64,000 nt of DNA from Halopiger aswanensis (GCF_003610195.1 NZ_RAPO01000002.1:186001-250000); one strand, 5' to 3'; shown: positions 24,290 to 32,207, numbered from the stretch's first letter. Translations and numbers: made by a program. Notes: generated by a model from the letters alone, not told the origin.

Positions 24290-25130
24290 GACTGGAAGCG
24301 AGCCCGCGACCGACCGAACGGACCGGCCGGCGTCTCTCGAGCCGGGAGCCGGTACCGGCCAGCGTCACGCGGCGCTCGATGTCCTCGCGCCGACGGCCGC
24401 GCTCGCGGTCGGCATGCTGTGCTGGTGGGCCGTCACCGCCGCCGGGACCGTCCCCTCGTTCATCCTCCCGTCGCCGACCGCAGTTGCAGCCCAGTTGCTC
24501 GGCAACCCCGAACTGTACGCGCAGAACGCGCTCTCGACGCTCGAGAAGGTCGTCTACGGCGGCAGCGTCGGGATCGCGACCGGCTTCCTGCTGGCGGTAC
24601 TGGTCGCGTACCTGCCGTGGGTTCGGACCGCCGTTTACCCCTACCTCGTGGCCGTGCGCGTGCTGCCGAAGATCGCCGTCGCGCCGCTGCTGTTGATCTA
24701 CCTCGGAACGGGGACGCAGACGGCGATCGTCTTCGTCGCGCTCATCGCGTTTTTCCCGTTGGTCCTGAACACGGCGGCGGGCCTCGACCGGGCGCCGACC
24801 GAACACCGCGAACTGCTGCGCTCGGTCGATGCCGGCGCGCTCGAGCGGATCGTCTACGTCGACCTGCCGTACGCGCTGCCGGACGTCTTCGCGGGGCTCA
24901 AGCAGTCGGTGACGCTCGCGGTCGTCGGCGCCGTGGTCGGCGAGTGGGTGATCGCGGACGACGGATTGGGCTTTCTCGTGTTGATGGGGTCGGAGAACGT
25001 CCGGCCCGAGGTCATGCTCGCCGCGCTGTCGGTGCTGCTCGCGCTCGGGCTGGCGCTGTACGGATCGGTCGTGCTCGTCCAGCGCGGTATCCGGCGACGG
25101 CTCGGACTCGAGGCGATGGACCGGCGGTGA
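24282..25130 (+). CDS. ABC transporter permease, SsuC/ThiX type (first)
   Basis: A 282-residue inner-membrane subunit with about six transmembrane segments after a 35-residue polar N-terminus. The L-P-S-P-T-A-V-A-A-Q-L segment and the EAA-like coupling loop (E-H-R-E-L-L-R-S-V-D-A-G, later Y-V-D-L-P-Y-A-L-P-D-V-F-A-G-L) are typical of the family. It begins inside the ATPase gene (ATGACTGA). A second, clearly different permease lies convergent 23 bases beyond its stop, so the pore is probably a heterodimer. Confidence 0.9.
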   Translation: MTETGSEPATDRTDRPASLEPGAGTGQRHAALDVLAPTAALAVGMLCWWAVTAAGTVPSFILPSPTAVAAQLLGNPELYAQNALSTLEKVVYGGSVGIATGFLLAVLVAYLPWVRTAVYPYLVAVRVLPKIAVAPLLLIYLGTGTQTAIVFVALIAFFPLVLNTAAGLDRAPTEHRELLRSVDAGALERIVYVDLPYALPDVFAGLKQSVTLAVVGAVVGEWVIADDGLGFLVLMGSENVRPEVMLAALSVLLALGLALYGSVVLVQRGIRRRLGLEAMDRR

Positions 25131-25153
25131 GTGCCCGCTCGAGTAACCCACGC

Positions 25154-25981
25154 TTACGCCTCCGCCCAGCACAACCGCTCGATCGCCACCGGCACCAGAT
25201 AGAACCCGATCCCGAGTCCCGAGAGGACGACCAGCGCGGCGTAGGTCTCGGCCGTCTCGAGGTAGGTCGCCGTCTCGAAGACGCGGGCGCCGAGGCCGGC
25301 CCGCAGGGTGACGAACTCGGCGACGACGGTTCCGACCACGGAGAGCGCGCTCGCGATCTTGAACCCGGCGACGACGCTCGGGGCCGCTGCGGGGACGCGG
25401 ACGAACAGGAACGTCTCGAGTCGCGACGCGCCCACCGACTCGGCGAGGTCGAGGTAGGCGTCGGGGGTCTCCCGCAGCCCGTCCAGCGCGGCGATCGTCA
25501 CCGGAAACGTCGTCAGCGTGGCGACCAGCGCCGCTCGAGCCGGGATCCCCCGCCCCAGCCAGAGGAACAGCAGCGGCGCGACCGCGATCACCGGCGCGAT
25601 CCGCAGGGCGACGACGTAGGGCAGCAGGGTGCGGGTCGCCGTCCGCGAGTGCGTCATCGCGAAGGCGAGGACGAGGCCGACGAGTCCGCCGGTGGCCAGA
25701 CCGAGCGCGGCGGTCGTCCCCGTCACGATCGCGTCGCCGAGCAGCGTCGGATACGTCTCGAGCAGCGCCAGCGCGACGTCGCGCGGCGACGGCAGGATGA
25801 GCGTCGGAAGCTCGGCGGCGACGACGGCGGCGTGCCACGCGGCGAGTAGAACTGCGAGGACGATCGCCGGCGGCAGGACCCGCCGGCCGACGATGACGAG
25901 TCCGTCGCGAACGACGCCCGATCGCGTCGCTGTCGCCGTCCGAACCTGCTGTCGATGGTGATCGGCCCGTCCGTCGCTCAT
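25154..25981 (-). CDS. ABC transporter permease, SsuC/ThiX type (second)
   Basis: A 275-residue membrane subunit of the same family as the plus-strand permease. It shows L-I-L-P-S-P-R-D-V-A-L-A-L-L, R-I-A-P-V-I-A-V-A-P-L-L-F-L-W, and the coupling loop Y-L-D-L-A-E-S-V-G-A-S with F-V-R-V-P-A-A-A-P-S-V-V-A-G-F. The start at 25981 (M-S-D-G-R-A-D) is 22 bases after the binding-protein stop. It is co-transcribed with the binding protein and should pair with the convergent permease and ATPase. Confidence 0.9.
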   Translation of the reverse strand: MSDGRADHHRQQVRTATATRSGVVRDGLVIVGRRVLPPAIVLAVLLAAWHAAVVAAELPTLILPSPRDVALALLETYPTLLGDAIVTGTTAALGLATGGLVGLVLAFAMTHSRTATRTLLPYVVALRIAPVIAVAPLLFLWLGRGIPARAALVATLTTFPVTIAALDGLRETPDAYLDLAESVGASRLETFLFVRVPAAAPSVVAGFKIASALSVVGTVVAEFVTLRAGLGARVFETATYLETAETYAALVVLSGLGIGFYLVPVAIERLCWAEA

Positions 25982-26003
25982 CGGTTCTGTCGATCTCCCC
26001 TCG

Positions 26004-27161
26004 CTACGAGTCGGTCGATTCGGCGTAGTCCCCGATGGACTCCGCCTCCGCGTCGAGATAGTCGTTCGTCCACACCGTCTCCGGATCGACCTCGCCCTCG
26101 AGCACGTCGCCGTCCGCGAGCGTCTCGTAGGTCGCCTGCCACGGCTCGGACTCGCTCCAGCCCCACCCGTGCTCGGCGACGGCGTCCGAGCGCATGTACT
26201 CGGCGTGCATTCGGTCCCACTTGTCGCGTTGGTTCTCCCTGACTTCCTCGAGTTCCGGCTGGGCCGCGACGAGGTGGTCGATCGCCGCCTCGGGATTCTG
26301 CGTCGCCCAGACGGCACCTCGCGCGGTCGCCCGGAGGAACGCGCGGACGGTGGCTCCGTTGTTCGCTGCGAACCCCTCGTCGGTGGCGATCAGGTGCCCG
26401 TAGGAGGGGATCGCCTCGTGGATCGACAGCACGTCGACCTCGGCGTCCTGGTGCTCGGCGTCGACGACGTCGCCGAACACGCCGCCCGCGGCGTCGATCT
26501 CGCCCGACAGCAGCTGCTGGACCGTGTCGAAGCCCGAATCGACGTACTCGACGGCTTCGAGAACGCCGTGGTGCTCGAGGTAGGCCTGCGTCATCTGCCG
26601 GACCATTCCCGGGCCGCTGCCAACCGTCGCCCCCTCGAGCTGCGCGGGGTCGGTGAGCTCGCCGAACCCGTCGCGGGTGGCGAAGACGACGTTGGGGTTG
26701 CGCTGCATGACGACGCCGACGCACTGGGGCGAGAGGCCGCGGCTGTTGACGTTGAGGAGCTGATCGGGGCTCGAGACGGCGAACTCGACGTTGCCGAGGC
26801 CGGCCTGGTTGGCGGCGAAGTCGGAGCCGTCGCCGCTCTCGATGTCGACGCTCTCGAACCCTTCCTCGTCGTAGAACCCCTCCTCGTGGGCCGCGACGTA
26901 GGGTGCGTGGAGGCCGTTTATCTGCCAGTTGAGCAACAGCGTGACGTCGGTTACCTCGGGCTCGGTGCCGTCGGCGTCGGCGGGTTCGTCTTCGGCCTCG
27001 TCGCTCTCGGTCCCAGCCCCGTCGGCCGACGCGCTGGCGTTTCCGTTTCCGCCCCCGCCTCCGTTCCCCTCACCGTCCGCATCACCCCCGAGACAACCGG
27101 CTACTGCCGCCGCTCCCGTCACCGCGAGGAACCGACGGCGCGTGTGGCGAAATCGTGGCAT
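26004..27161 (-). CDS. THI5/NMT1-type substrate-binding lipoprotein
   Basis: A 385-residue surface lipoprotein. The Tat motif R-R-R-F-L at residues 8-12 and lipobox V-A-G-C (Cys23) are followed by a Gly/Asn/Asp/Glu-rich spacer to about residue 70. The binding domain opens with L-L-L-N-W-Q-I-N-G-L-H-A-P-Y, the N-W-x-x-N-x-x-H motif of ThiY-like proteins, and ends with A-E-H-G-W-G-W-S. The ligand may be a formylated or amino pyrimidine, but riboflavin-like or other heterocycles are not excluded. A TATA-like CTTTATC (minus strand, 27195-27201) lies 34-40 bases upstream. Confidence 0.88.
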   Translation of the reverse strand: MPRFRHTRRRFLAVTGAAAVAGCLGGDADGEGNGGGGGNGNASASADGAGTESDEAEDEPADADGTEPEVTDVTLLLNWQINGLHAPYVAAHEEGFYDEEGFESVDIESGDGSDFAANQAGLGNVEFAVSSPDQLLNVNSRGLSPQCVGVVMQRNPNVVFATRDGFGELTDPAQLEGATVGSGPGMVRQMTQAYLEHHGVLEAVEYVDSGFDTVQQLLSGEIDAAGGVFGDVVDAEHQDAEVDVLSIHEAIPSYGHLIATDEGFAANNGATVRAFLRATARGAVWATQNPEAAIDHLVAAQPELEEVRENQRDKWDRMHAEYMRSDAVAEHGWGWSESEPWQATYETLADGDVLEGEVDPETVWTNDYLDAEAESIGDYAESTDS

Positions 27162-27395
27162 GAGATGTCACACCGAGAGCGTCCACGGAGGTCGGGATAA
27201 AGGATTTGTATTAATGGTTAAGAGGTCGGGTCTGCACCGTATGACGGTCTGCTTCGGTGATATCTCGGGAATCGGGTTCCGCCGCTCGCTGCACGGACAG
27301 GGCGAACGATTTACAAACGCGACCGACCCCCGTGGTGCCCCGTGACGCGGTCGGCACGCTGACGGCACCGCGGGTTCGATTTTTGGGGCGGCACG

Positions 27396-28373
27396 GTGAA
27401 GCAACCGGTAGTGGTGCCCGTGATCGACCGATTCGACGCGCTCGAGCGGCTCCGACAGCCCGAATACACGGGCGAGAACCGCTGTCTGCCCTGTACGGTC
27501 GCGAACGTCGCGATCGCGTTCGCGATCGCCGTGGGGATCGCCGTCGCCTCGCCGCTCGCCGGCGTGCTCGCGTTCGGGTGCTGTCTCGCGATCATCGCCA
27601 TACGAGGGTATTTGATTCCTGGTACGCCCACGCTCACGCAGCGGTACCTGCCCGAGCGCGTCCTTCGGGCGTTCGGGAAGGCGTCCGACGAACGGCCGAC
27701 GGTCGAGACAGCCGACCTCGAGGACGCACTCGAGGCGCTCGTGGCGGCGGACGTCGTCGCGCGCGGCGCGTCCAGCCGGTCGTCGACGGAGGCGATCCGG
27801 CTCACTCCTCAGTTTCGACGGCGGTGGGACGACCGCCTCGAGCGGTTTGGACCCGGAGAATCAGCCAAATCCGCCGGGCAACGCGGGACCGATCCGACCG
27901 CCGAACGGACGCCCGACGCGACGGCCGTCGCGGAGTTTGTCAACCTCGAGCCCGACGCTGTCCGCCAGCGCGGCGAGACCACCTTCGAACTCGAGGGATC
28001 GCGGCGCCGCCGATGGGAGTCCGCTGCGGCGCTGGCGGCCGATATCGCCGCCGACCGCGAACTCCGCAATCGGCTCGAGGGGTGGGCCGATCTCGAAGTG
28101 GACGACCGTCAGGATGTCCTCACCGGGCTCCGACTGCTCCGCGAGCGGTGTCCCGCGCCGCCCTGTGACGGCCGGCTGACCGCGACTCGGGACCGCCTCG
28201 AACACTGCTGTCGGCGGACCCAGATCGGCCTCGAGGTCACCTGTGAGGACTGCGGCCGACCGATCGTCACGGTCGCCGCCCCCGAGGACGACCCGCTGCT
28301 CGAGTGGGTGGCGACGTCGGAGCGGGAGCACCGCGACGCCGCGGACGCTGCTGACGCCGCAGACGCCGACTGA
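27396..28373 (+). CDS. haloarchaeal membrane protein with C-terminal Cys pairs
   Basis: A protein of about 325 residues that I do not recognise. C-L-P-C lies near residue 30, just before two hydrophobic segments (about 35-72). A cytosolic part follows, with R-S-S-T-E-A-I-R-L-T-P-Q-F and several Arg-rich helices. Near the end it has C-P-A-P-P-C, then C-C-R-R-T, and V-T-C-E-D-C-G-R-P-I-V, which looks like a zinc knuckle. The tail is a D-A-A-D-A-A-D-A-A-D repeat. The GTG at 27396 is the longest form. A TATA-like CGATTTTT at 27377-27384 better fits a leaderless GTG at 27411 (V-V-P-V-I-D). It sits between two THI5-type clusters. Confidence 0.65.
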   Translation: MKQPVVVPVIDRFDALERLRQPEYTGENRCLPCTVANVAIAFAIAVGIAVASPLAGVLAFGCCLAIIAIRGYLIPGTPTLTQRYLPERVLRAFGKASDERPTVETADLEDALEALVAADVVARGASSRSSTEAIRLTPQFRRRWDDRLERFGPGESAKSAGQRGTDPTAERTPDATAVAEFVNLEPDAVRQRGETTFELEGSRRRRWESAAALAADIAADRELRNRLEGWADLEVDDRQDVLTGLRLLRERCPAPPCDGRLTATRDRLEHCCRRTQIGLEVTCEDCGRPIVTVAAPEDDPLLEWVATSEREHRDAADAADAADAD

Positions 28374-28385
28374 GGGTCGCGACCG

Positions 28386-28724
28386 TTACTCGCGCCACTC
28401 CGGCTCCGTCCGCGGCGGAGAGAGCACCCCGAGACCGACAGCGGGCTCGTCGCTCCGGTTTTCGGCGCCGTGGCGCTCGTTGCTCGGGAATCGGTAGGCG
28501 TCTCCTTCCTCGAGGACGATCTCGCCGTCATCGACGATCGCCGTCAGCGTCCCCCGGAGCACGTAGCCGATCTGCTCGTGCTCGTGTCGGTGACTGGGTA
28601 GCGTCGCCCCGGGTTCGACCCGCCAGTACTTCATGCTCGCGCGGTCGCCCGTCGAGAGATCGCCGAGGTAGACGCCGTCCGCAACCTCCTCGAGGGTAGC
28701 GTCTACGGTCCGTCTGTGTTCCAT
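28386..28724 (-). CDS. single-domain cupin
   Basis: A 112-residue cupin barrel. Motif 1 is H-R-H-E-H-E-Q-I-G-Y-V-L-R-G, with two His and a Glu for metal binding. Motif 2 is E-G-D-A-Y-R-F-P-S-N-E-R-H, with the fourth His. Such proteins act as small isomerases, dioxygenases or metabolite sensors. It is divergent from the operon of cytosolic binding-fold proteins and shares its upstream region, so a common regulator is likely. The start at 28724 places M-E-H-R-R first; GTG-type extensions to 28748 are open. Confidence 0.82.
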   Translation of the reverse strand: MEHRRTVDATLEEVADGVYLGDLSTGDRASMKYWRVEPGATLPSHRHEHEQIGYVLRGTLTAIVDDGEIVLEEGDAYRFPSNERHGAENRSDEPAVGLGVLSPPRTEPEWRE

Positions 28725-28774
28725 GAAACCACTCACCACGACACGCATTGACGAGAGTTCGCTACGTGAAGCTT

Positions 28775-28789
28775 ATTCCGAACTGGAAT
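28775..28789. promoter_or_regulatory. ATTCC/GGAAT dyad in the cupin/operon interval
   Basis: ATTCC and GGAAT separated by five bases, on the cupin side of the shared promoter region. The left arm overlaps a TATA-like AATAAGC reading towards the cupin gene. Possible operator. Confidence 0.35.
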
Positions 28790-28818
28790 GACTGTATTTT
28801 CTCCACGAAGACTCGTAT

Positions 28819-28839
28819 AAACGTTTCCTAGAAACGTTT
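28819..28839. promoter_or_regulatory. perfect AAACGTTT repeat operator
   Basis: AAACGTTT occurs at 28819-28826 and again at 28832-28839, five bases apart. Each half is itself palindromic, so the site is both a direct and an inverted repeat. The right half runs into the TATA box of the operon that starts at 28870. A protein bound here would block promoter recognition. Confidence 0.6.
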
Positions 28840-28843
28840 TATT
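28837..28843 (+). promoter_or_regulatory. TATA box of the binding-fold operon
   Basis: TTTTATT, 27-33 bases before the ATG at 28870. The preceding GAAACG serves as a BRE-like element and is part of the repeat operator. Confidence 0.6.
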
Positions 28844-28869
28844 GGCCGCCTTCTCGTCACCAGTAGTGC

Positions 28870-29772
28870 ATGTTACACAGTGACACGGTGCGGGTGTTTC
28901 ACCTCCCGTTCTCGTTCATGCTGCCACAGCGGGTCGCGGCCGAACGCGGCTACTTCGCCGATGAGGGGTTGGACGTCGAGTTGCTGGAGCGCGACCGACG
29001 GCAGGTCGACCGGAAGTACATCCCCGCAGAATGGACGCTAACCGGCGACGACGACGTCGATATCTATCCGGTCTGCAAGTGGGAAAGCCTCCGACGCACG
29101 TGGTCGCTCGAGGACGGTCGAATCGTCGCCCACGGTGCGTTCGCCGACCTACCGTACACGCTCCACGTCCGACCGCAATCGGACTTCGAGTCGCCCGCGG
29201 ACCTCGCGAACGTTCCCGTCGCCGTCAACCAGCGGACGGGCCAGGAGTACACCGCGATGCGCGCGCTCGAGGAGCACCTGCCTCCGGGGGACGTCGAACT
29301 CGAGCACTACGGGATGCCGACCGATCGGCTGCGAGCACTTCGGGACGGCGAGGTCGACGCCGCGACGCTGCTCGACCCCCACAGCACGCTGGCCGACCGG
29401 CTGGGGTTCGAGCGCCTCCTCGAGTTTCCGAACCACATCGGCGTCGTCGGCGCCGAAGGACTCGAGGGCGACACTCTCGAGGCGTTCATGCGGGCCTACG
29501 AGCGCGCCGTCGAGACGATCAACGGGAACCCCGACGCGTTCCGCGACCAGTACCTCGAGATGCTCGAGAAGGATGCCACGGTCGCGCCCGACCTTTTCGA
29601 AGACGTCGACCTCGAGGACCTCCGCGAGTCCGTGACGGTGCCGACGTATGAGACGCCGGAAATCGCGGCCGTAGACGACCTCGCGGGTCAACTCGAGTGG
29701 ATGCAGAACCGCGAACTAATCGACGATAGCGCGGAGATCGAGACGATCGTCGCGCCCCCGCCGCTCGACTAA
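28870..29772 (+). CDS. cytosolic periplasmic-binding-fold protein (NMT1 superfamily), first
   Basis: A 300-residue protein with the two-lobed NMT1/SsuA fold. Visible elements are L-P-Q-R-V-A-A-E-R-G-Y-F-A-D-E-G-L-D-V-E-L-L at the start, D-V-D-I-Y-P-V-C-K-W-E-S-L, F-E-S-P-A-D-L-A-N-V-P-V-A-V near residue 115, and L-R-D-G-E-V-D-A-A-T-L-L-D-P near residue 160. There is no signal peptide, no lipobox and no Tat motif, and no permease or ATPase in its operon. It may therefore be an enzyme or cytosolic binding protein, as for yeast Thi5, MqnA/MqnD or dihydroxyphthalate decarboxylase, which use the same fold. The substrate is unknown. Confidence 0.8.
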   Translation: MLHSDTVRVFHLPFSFMLPQRVAAERGYFADEGLDVELLERDRRQVDRKYIPAEWTLTGDDDVDIYPVCKWESLRRTWSLEDGRIVAHGAFADLPYTLHVRPQSDFESPADLANVPVAVNQRTGQEYTAMRALEEHLPPGDVELEHYGMPTDRLRALRDGEVDAATLLDPHSTLADRLGFERLLEFPNHIGVVGAEGLEGDTLEAFMRAYERAVETINGNPDAFRDQYLEMLEKDATVAPDLFEDVDLEDLRESVTVPTYETPEIAAVDDLAGQLEWMQNRELIDDSAEIETIVAPPPLD

Positions 29773-29776
29773 ACCC

Positions 29777-30772
29777 ATGGACATCGACACCCAACAGGCC
29801 GCGCTCGACGAGCACCACGACGACCCCGGCGACCTGCCGGTGATGCGAGCGCGGTTCGAACACAACGGCAGTCCGCGCTACCTGCTGTACACGATCAAGC
29901 GGTTCGGCTTCGACCGCGACCACGACTTCCACCTCGACGTCGAACTCGTCTCGGACGAACTCGAGAACGGCCTCGAGACCGTCGAGGCGAAGCTCCACGA
30001 GGGGGACGCGGACCTGATCGACATCGACTACATCTCGACGGCCCGCGAGCGGGTCGGCGGCGCGCCGATCGTGGCCTTCCACCCCTACGGGCGAACAGTG
30101 GGCGGACTCGTGGTCCCCGAGGACTCCGAGATCGAGGGTCTGACGGACCTCCGCAACTGCCGCGTCGGCGTCGTCCGCCGCCTCGACAAGAACTGGATCC
30201 TCACCCGCGCCGCCTGCCGGGAATACCACGACTTCGATCCCGAGGACGAGGCGACGTCGGTCGAGTCGGGTTCGAAGGTCGAACTCACCCGGATGCTGCG
30301 CGAGGGCGAGGTCGACGCCGCGCTCCAGTTCTGGCAGATCGTCCCCGAGATCGTCGAGACCGGGCCCTACCGCGAGGCGCTGCCGATGTCCGAACTCGTC
30401 CAGCGCCTCTCGGGGGCCGACGAGACGCTGCCGATCTCGACGTTCCTCACGAGCGAGGACTACCTCGCCGAGCGGCCCGACGCCGTCGAGGGGTTCAAAC
30501 GAGCCTACGCGGACGCCGTCGAACGACTGCGGACCGACGATGACTGCTGGGACGAACTCGGCGAACGAATGATGTACGAGGACGACCCCGCCGTCGTCCG
30601 CGGCATCCGCGACGGCTGGCGCGAGATGGTCGTCACCGACTGGGACGAGGAGACGATTGCGGCGATGGAGCAACTGTTCGGCCACCTGCTCGAGGTCGCC
30701 GGCCCCGAGGCGCTCGGCGTCGACCACATTCCCGAGGACGTGTTCCGAACGGAGGTGGCGCCCTCGCAATGA
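29777..30772 (+). CDS. cytosolic periplasmic-binding-fold protein, second
   Basis: A 331-residue protein with no export signal. The frame opens with a polar, His/Asp-rich leader, then F-D-R-D-H-D-F-H-L-D-V-E-L-V, L-H-E-G-D-A-D-L-I-D-I-D-Y, and the lobe-crossing L-T-D-L-R-N-C-R-V-G-V-V-R-R-L. Later L-R-E-G-E-V-D-A-A-L-Q-F-W-Q repeats the G-E-V-D-A motif of its operon partners. It resembles a substrate-binding protein but is probably an intracellular enzyme or binder. It starts four bases after the first gene and overlaps the third by four (ATGA). Confidence 0.78.
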   Translation: MDIDTQQAALDEHHDDPGDLPVMRARFEHNGSPRYLLYTIKRFGFDRDHDFHLDVELVSDELENGLETVEAKLHEGDADLIDIDYISTARERVGGAPIVAFHPYGRTVGGLVVPEDSEIEGLTDLRNCRVGVVRRLDKNWILTRAACREYHDFDPEDEATSVESGSKVELTRMLREGEVDAALQFWQIVPEIVETGPYREALPMSELVQRLSGADETLPISTFLTSEDYLAERPDAVEGFKRAYADAVERLRTDDDCWDELGERMMYEDDPAVVRGIRDGWREMVVTDWDEETIAAMEQLFGHLLEVAGPEALGVDHIPEDVFRTEVAPSQ

Positions 30773-31776
30773 CGTCGAACGCGACGGAACCGGCGGACGC
30801 GACCGAGACGCGAACGACCGTCGACTTCCAACTCAACTGGGAGCCCAACGGTTTCCAGGCGCCGTACTTCCTCGCGCGCGAACGGGGCTTCTACGCGGAC
30901 GAGGGCCTCGAGGTGCGGTTCGTCGAGGGCCACGGCTCGCCGTTCGCCGCCGAACAGGCCGCCAAGGGTCGGGCGGAGTTCGCGCTCGCCGGTGCGAGCG
31001 CCGTCCTCTCCGTACAGAGCCGGGGCCTCGAGCCGCTGGCGGTCGCCGCGGTCACCGGAACGACCCCGGCCGCGGTCTACACGCTGCGGGATACCTTCGG
31101 CGAGCCCCTCGAGGAGCCAGCCCAACTCGCCGGGTGCACGATCGCGCCGTCGGCGACGAAGACGCGCATCCTGGCGGCACAACTGCTCGAGGACGCCGGG
31201 ATCCGCGACGAGATCGAACTGCTCGACGTTGACGACCACACGCACCACCGCGTCCAGCACAAGGTGCTCGAGGGCGAGGTGGACGCGGCGGTCGGCGTCG
31301 TGACCAACGGCTACGAACTCGAGCGCGAGCACGACCGGACTGCCGACGAACTCCCGATCGGCGACGCTCTCGGCGTCTACGGCATGACGATCGTCACCGA
31401 GCCCGCGTTCGCCGAGGCGAACCCCGAGACGGTTCGGTCGTTCCTCCGCGGGACGGCGCGAGGGTGGGAGGCGGCAACCAGCGACCCCGAGGCGGCGATC
31501 GACGTGCTCGTCTCGCGTAATGCGACGCTCGAGCGCACCAGAGACGTCGAGCGCCGGAAGTTCGAGACGGCCGCAACCGAGTTGCAGTTCACCGAGGTCG
31601 TCCGCCGCCGCGGGTGGGGGACCCACGACGGGCAGCGGTGGCGCCGACTCGGGCGAACGCTTTCGGAGACCGACCTGCTCGAGGGGGCGATCGATCCGGA
31701 CGCGGCGTGGACGAACGAGTTCGCCGAAACGGACGAGCCGGTCCTCGCGAACTACGCGGACCGGGTGGACGACTAG
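30769..31776 (+). CDS. cytosolic THI5/NMT1-like protein, third
   Basis: A 335-residue protein with a polar Thr/Ala/Asp leader instead of a signal peptide. The binding domain begins Q-L-N-W-E-P-N-G-F-Q-A-P-Y-F, nearly the same THI5 motif as in the regulator and the transporter lipoprotein, although the His of N-x-x-H is replaced by Gln. It continues with F-A-L-A-G-A-S-A-V-L-S-V and T-I-A-P-S-A-T-K-T-R-I-L, and ends with a G-W-G-T-H-D-G-Q-R-W region like the H-G-W-G-W of the other two. It is translationally coupled to the second gene, and one base separates it from the VOC gene. Confidence 0.82.
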   Translation: MTSNATEPADATETRTTVDFQLNWEPNGFQAPYFLARERGFYADEGLEVRFVEGHGSPFAAEQAAKGRAEFALAGASAVLSVQSRGLEPLAVAAVTGTTPAAVYTLRDTFGEPLEEPAQLAGCTIAPSATKTRILAAQLLEDAGIRDEIELLDVDDHTHHRVQHKVLEGEVDAAVGVVTNGYELEREHDRTADELPIGDALGVYGMTIVTEPAFAEANPETVRSFLRGTARGWEAATSDPEAAIDVLVSRNATLERTRDVERRKFETAATELQFTEVVRRRGWGTHDGQRWRRLGRTLSETDLLEGAIDPDAAWTNEFAETDEPVLANYADRVDD

Positions 31777-31777
31777 T

Positions 31778-32206
31778 ATGCGGGCCGTCGATCACATCAA
31801 CGTCGACGTCGACGACCTCGAGGCCTGCTACGCCTTCTACCGCGACGTGCTGGGGCTCGAGGTTCGCCGGCCGCCGTCCGATTTCGTCGGTGAGCACGCG
31901 ATGTTTCAGGTCGGCGACACCGTCGTCACGCTGGCCGAGACCGGCCGTGCCGAGGGGTGGGACGAACGCGGCCTCGAGCACCCGTTGGACAAGGCCCACC
32001 TCGCGTTCGAGACCGATCGAGCGCAGTACGAGGCGCTGCTGGACGAGCTGGACGGCCAGTTCCCCAAGCAGGGACCCTACGACTGGGACGAGTTCGAGGG
32101 GTTCTACTTCCTGGATCCGGACGGCAACCTGCTCGAGGTCGTCACGTACGATTCGCCGGCAGACGAGCGCGAGCGGCCGCTGCTGACCCACGACGACGTC
32201 GAATAA
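31778..32206 (+). CDS. VOC (glyoxalase/dioxygenase) family protein
   Basis: A 142-residue vicinal-oxygen-chelate protein. The two beta-alpha-beta-beta-beta modules are visible: V-D-H-I-N-V-D-V-D-D-L-E-A-C-Y-A-F-Y-R-D-V-L-G, then K-A-H-L-A-F-E-T-D, and the end L-D-P-D-G-N-L-L-E-V-V. His6, the His of A-H-L and the Glu of L-E-V are likely metal ligands. Members isomerise, cleave rings with oxygen, or bind drugs. As the last gene of the cytosolic binding-fold operon it may do a ring- or carbonyl-chemistry step. ATG 31778 follows the previous stop by one base. Confidence 0.85.
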   Translation: MRAVDHINVDVDDLEACYAFYRDVLGLEVRRPPSDFVGEHAMFQVGDTVVTLAETGRAEGWDERGLEHPLDKAHLAFETDRAQYEALLDELDGQFPKQGPYDWDEFEGFYFLDPDGNLLEVVTYDSPADERERPLLTHDDVE

Positions 32207-32207
32207 A

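Noticed and set aside
24123-25838. A 571-residue minus-strand frame through the ABC genes
   Set aside because: It is Arg/Gly/Asp-rich with no domain, antisense to an ATPase and a permease that match their families fully.
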